From contig CAIPGJ010000069.1 in NCBI GenBank assembly GCA_903864555.1, positions 1 through 7,002 on the forward strand: DNA of 7,002 nt, written 5' to 3'. Of this stretch, positions 5,615 to 7,002 are shown in pieces. Both the position numbers and the translations under genes were made by a program. The stretch is from an uncultured Pseudomonadota bacterium (GTDB lineage: Bacteria > Pseudomonadota > Gammaproteobacteria > Burkholderiales > SG8-39). Under the pieces are notes generated by a model that was not told the origin of the DNA, made no database searches, and was given only the letters and a program-made list of their open reading frames with translations. Positions within the stretch are counted from its first letter, which is position 1. Every line of letters begins with the position of its first letter.

Positions 5615-6536
5615 GACTGAGGCTGGCCTGATCGACGAGTTCTGCGACACCGTCTGGCTGGAGGATGGCCTGTCGCGCAACACCATCGAAGCCTATCGCC
5701 GTGACTTGAAGCTGCTGTCGCGGTGGCTGGGCGAGCGCGGCACTGGCCTGGCGGCGGTGGTGCCGGCAGACCTGTCGGCTTACATGGGCGCGCTCAACAG
5801 CATGCCCTCGCGCGCGCTGGGTCGCTCTGCCACCACCGGCATCCGGGCCAGCACCCAGGCGCGCATCCATTCCAGCCTGAAGCGCTTCTATCACCACCTG
5901 CTGCGCATGGGCCGCATCCAGGTTGATCCGACCCGCCAGCTGGACCCGCCGAAAAAGCCGCAACGCTTCCCGAAGACGCTGTCGGAGGCGGATGTGGAAG
6001 CGCTGCTGGGCGCCCCCGATGTCGGTGATCCGCTGGGCCTGCGCGACCGCGCCATGCTGGAGGTGCTGTATGCGAGCGGCCTGCGCGTGTCCGAGCTGGT
6101 GATGCTGCGCATGGGCGAAGTGGGCATGGACATGGGTGTGGTGCGGGTGATGGGCAAGGGCTCCAAGGAGCGGCTGGTGCCGCTGGGCGAGGAGGCCATC
6201 AACTGGCTGCAGCGTTACTGTGAAACGGCGCGCGGGGACCTGCTGGCGGGCCGTGCCAGCGACCATGTGTTTGTCACGCGCCGCGGTGGCCCGATGTCGC
6301 GCGTGGCCTTCTGGCAGTTGCTCAAGCGCCATGCGCTGCGTGCGATCCCCGGCAAGGCCCTGTCACCCCATACGCTGCGGCATGCCTTTGCCACCCACCT
6401 GCTCAATCACGGTGCTGACCTGCGCGTGGTGCAGATGCTGCTGGGGCATGCGGACATCTCCACCACGCAGATCTACACGCATGTGGCGCGCGAGCGCCTC
6501 AAGCAGCTGCACCAGAAGCATCATCCGAGAGCATAA
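5607..6536 (+). CDS. xerD: Tyrosine recombinase XerD
   Basis: Acts with XerC at the dif site near the terminus to resolve chromosome dimers, switched on by FtsK. The product is 309 aa against 298 in E. coli XerD. The N-terminal SAM-like core-binding domain covers roughly residues 1-115 (NTIEAYRRDLKLLSRWL, 25-41). The catalytic domain follows, starting near PKTLSEADVEALL. The catalytic set is complete: Arg160 (SGLRVSEL), Lys184 (GKGSKERLVPLGEEA), His255 and Arg258 (SPHTLRHAFATHLLNHGADL), His281 (LLGHADISTTQ) and nucleophile Tyr290 (IYTHV). The tail RLKQLHQKHHPRA nearly matches the end of E. coli XerD, which separates it from XerC and from phage integrases. The extra length is an insertion near residues 62-85, between helices of the N-terminal domain. 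The start overlaps the ogt stop by 8 bp. It is a housekeeping gene, so its presence does not imply a mobile element. Confidence 0.96.
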   Translation: MGETEAGLIDEFCDTVWLEDGLSRNTIEAYRRDLKLLSRWLGERGTGLAAVVPADLSAYMGALNSMPSRALGRSATTGIRASTQARIHSSLKRFYHHLLRMGRIQVDPTRQLDPPKKPQRFPKTLSEADVEALLGAPDVGDPLGLRDRAMLEVLYASGLRVSELVMLRMGEVGMDMGVVRVMGKGSKERLVPLGEEAINWLQRYCETARGDLLAGRASDHVFVTRRGGPMSRVAFWQLLKRHALRAIPGKALSPHTLRHAFATHLLNHGADLRVVQMLLGHADISTTQIYTHVARERLKQLHQKHHPRA

Positions 6537-6547
6537 TTGCTTTGTTT
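6528..6547 (+). terminator. Weak terminator-like hairpin at the xerD stop
   Basis: AGAGCA (6528-6533) can pair with TGCTTT (6538-6543), including one G-U pair, around the loop TAAT. It is followed by GTTTAT. The stem spans the stop codon and is AT-rich and short, so efficiency would be low. Confidence 0.3.
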
Positions 6548-6580
6548 ATACAATGATGGTCTGCACGATCATCCGTATTT

Positions 6581-6615
6581 GATAATAATAAACCTGCCGG
6601 ATGGTGCTGCCGGGC
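6581..6615 (-). terminator. Possible intrinsic terminator of folB
   Basis: Just past the folB stop on the minus strand, CCGG-based arms (6596-6600 with 6610-6615, one bulged base, 9-nt loop) form a short GC stem. The stem is followed after AGG by TTTATTATTATC (6592-6581), a T-rich but not continuous tract. Position and composition suit a weak terminator that would also separate converging xerD and folB transcription. Confidence 0.4.
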
Positions 6616-6619
6616 CATC

Positions 6620-6979
6620 TCAGGCGGGGTCGCGGCTGCGCTCCACGCACACACCCACCTTGCGCGATTCCCGCAGCACGCCGGGTTTGGTGATGCTCAC
6701 GCGCACCCTGGGTGCGCCGAATTCATCCATCAGGGTGCGGGCGATGTGATCGGCCAGCACTTCGACCAGGCCGAAGTGTTCCGCGGCGAGCAATGCCCTG
6801 AGCCTTTCCACCACGGTGGCGTAGTTGATGGTGTCGGCCACCTTGTGCGAGGTGAAAACCGCCGGTCCGGGCAAGCCCATCTCGATGTCCAGTTCCACGG
6901 TCTGCGGCGCAGCCTTTTCGTACTTGTACAGGCCGACGCGCGCCGGCAGGCGCAATTCACGTATGAAGATGAAATCCAT
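6620..6979 (-). CDS. folB: Dihydroneopterin aldolase
   Basis: Converts 7,8-dihydroneopterin to 6-hydroxymethyl-7,8-dihydropterin plus glycolaldehyde in folate synthesis; a cytosolic homo-octamer in known members. The product is 119 aa, the normal length. It begins MDFIFIRELRLPARVGLYKYEK, the usual opening strand and Gly-x-Tyr turn, then APQTVELDIEM (24-34), DTINYATVVERL (49-60), LVEVLADHIARTLMDEFG (71-88) and VRVSITKPGVLRESRKVGV (92-110). Residues equivalent to the active-site set of the S. aureus enzyme are Glu21, Tyr53, Glu73 and Lys98, all present. The ATG at 6979 is 23 bp from the right edge. There is no strong Shine-Dalgarno site visible (an AAGG lies 14 nt upstream), so translation may be coupled to a gene beyond the edge. 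It converges with xerD. Confidence 0.95.
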   Translation of the reverse strand: MDFIFIRELRLPARVGLYKYEKAAPQTVELDIEMGLPGPAVFTSHKVADTINYATVVERLRALLAAEHFGLVEVLADHIARTLMDEFGAPRVRVSITKPGVLRESRKVGVCVERSRDPA

Positions 6980-7002
6980 CGGGGGGCGTGACCTTGAGGT
7001 GG

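Noticed and set aside
5151..6332. Long open frame (393 codons) on the minus strand across ogt and xerD
   Set aside because: It is antisense to two genes with complete catalytic motifs. Its product is rich in Arg, His, Ala and Gln with no recognisable domain, as expected from third-position GC bias.
5607..6536. Tyrosine recombinase as evidence of a genomic island or integron
   Set aside because: The C-terminal tail and overall similarity identify housekeeping XerD; no attachment repeats, tRNA or phage genes are nearby.
6526..6556. Possible dif-like site after xerD (GCATAA ... TTATAC)
   Set aside because: Only one half resembles a Xer arm; the spacer would be about 9 nt instead of 6, and the GCATAA includes the xerD stop codon. 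No real match to the dif consensus.
6980..7002. End of a further gene upstream of folB
   Set aside because: Only 23 bases remain. One frame runs on to a TGA inside folB, but this is too short to call a coding region.

Overview
The window looks like an ordinary chromosomal segment of a high-GC proteobacterium, most likely a betaproteobacterium. This rests on the high GC by eye (only the xerD-folB spacer is clearly AT-rich), on a tripartite-tricarboxylate (Bug-type) periplasmic receptor, on the form of the FolB N-terminus, and on a XerD whose C-terminal tail nearly matches that of gammaproteobacterial XerD. No taxonomic search was possible, so the assignment is inference.

Left part (1-4357), all on the minus strand. 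Read in transcription order, right to left, it holds two tandem paralogous MFS exporters (3110-4357 and 1675-2910), a lone CgeB-type glycosyltransferase (365-1549), and the first 61 codons of a Bug-family solute receptor (1-184, running off the left edge). The spacers are 199, 125 and 180 bp, so these are probably several transcription units and not one tight operon.

Middle and right part. A 272-bp divergent promoter region (4358-4629) separates the MFS pair from a rightward cluster. That cluster is a small VOC (glyoxalase/dioxygenase fold) protein (4630-5052), an O6-alkylguanine-DNA alkyltransferase (5057-5614) and the chromosome-dimer recombinase xerD (5607-6536). These three genes are 4 bp apart or overlap by 8 bp and are very likely cotranscribed. 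xerD converges on folB (dihydroneopterin aldolase, folate synthesis, 6620-6979, minus strand). The AT-rich 83-bp spacer between them carries weak terminator-like structures for both genes.

Functionally the window is a mix: DNA maintenance (ogt, xerD), folate synthesis (folB), transport (two MFS exporters, one receptor) and surface or metabolite glycosylation. I saw no CRISPR array, insertion sequence, tRNA, rRNA, toxin-antitoxin pair or phage gene, and nothing that amounts to a clear undescribed system. The points worth a second look are small: the paralogous transporter pair, a dyad in the divergent promoter region, an enlarged active-site loop in the alkyltransferase, and an N-terminal-domain insertion in XerD.
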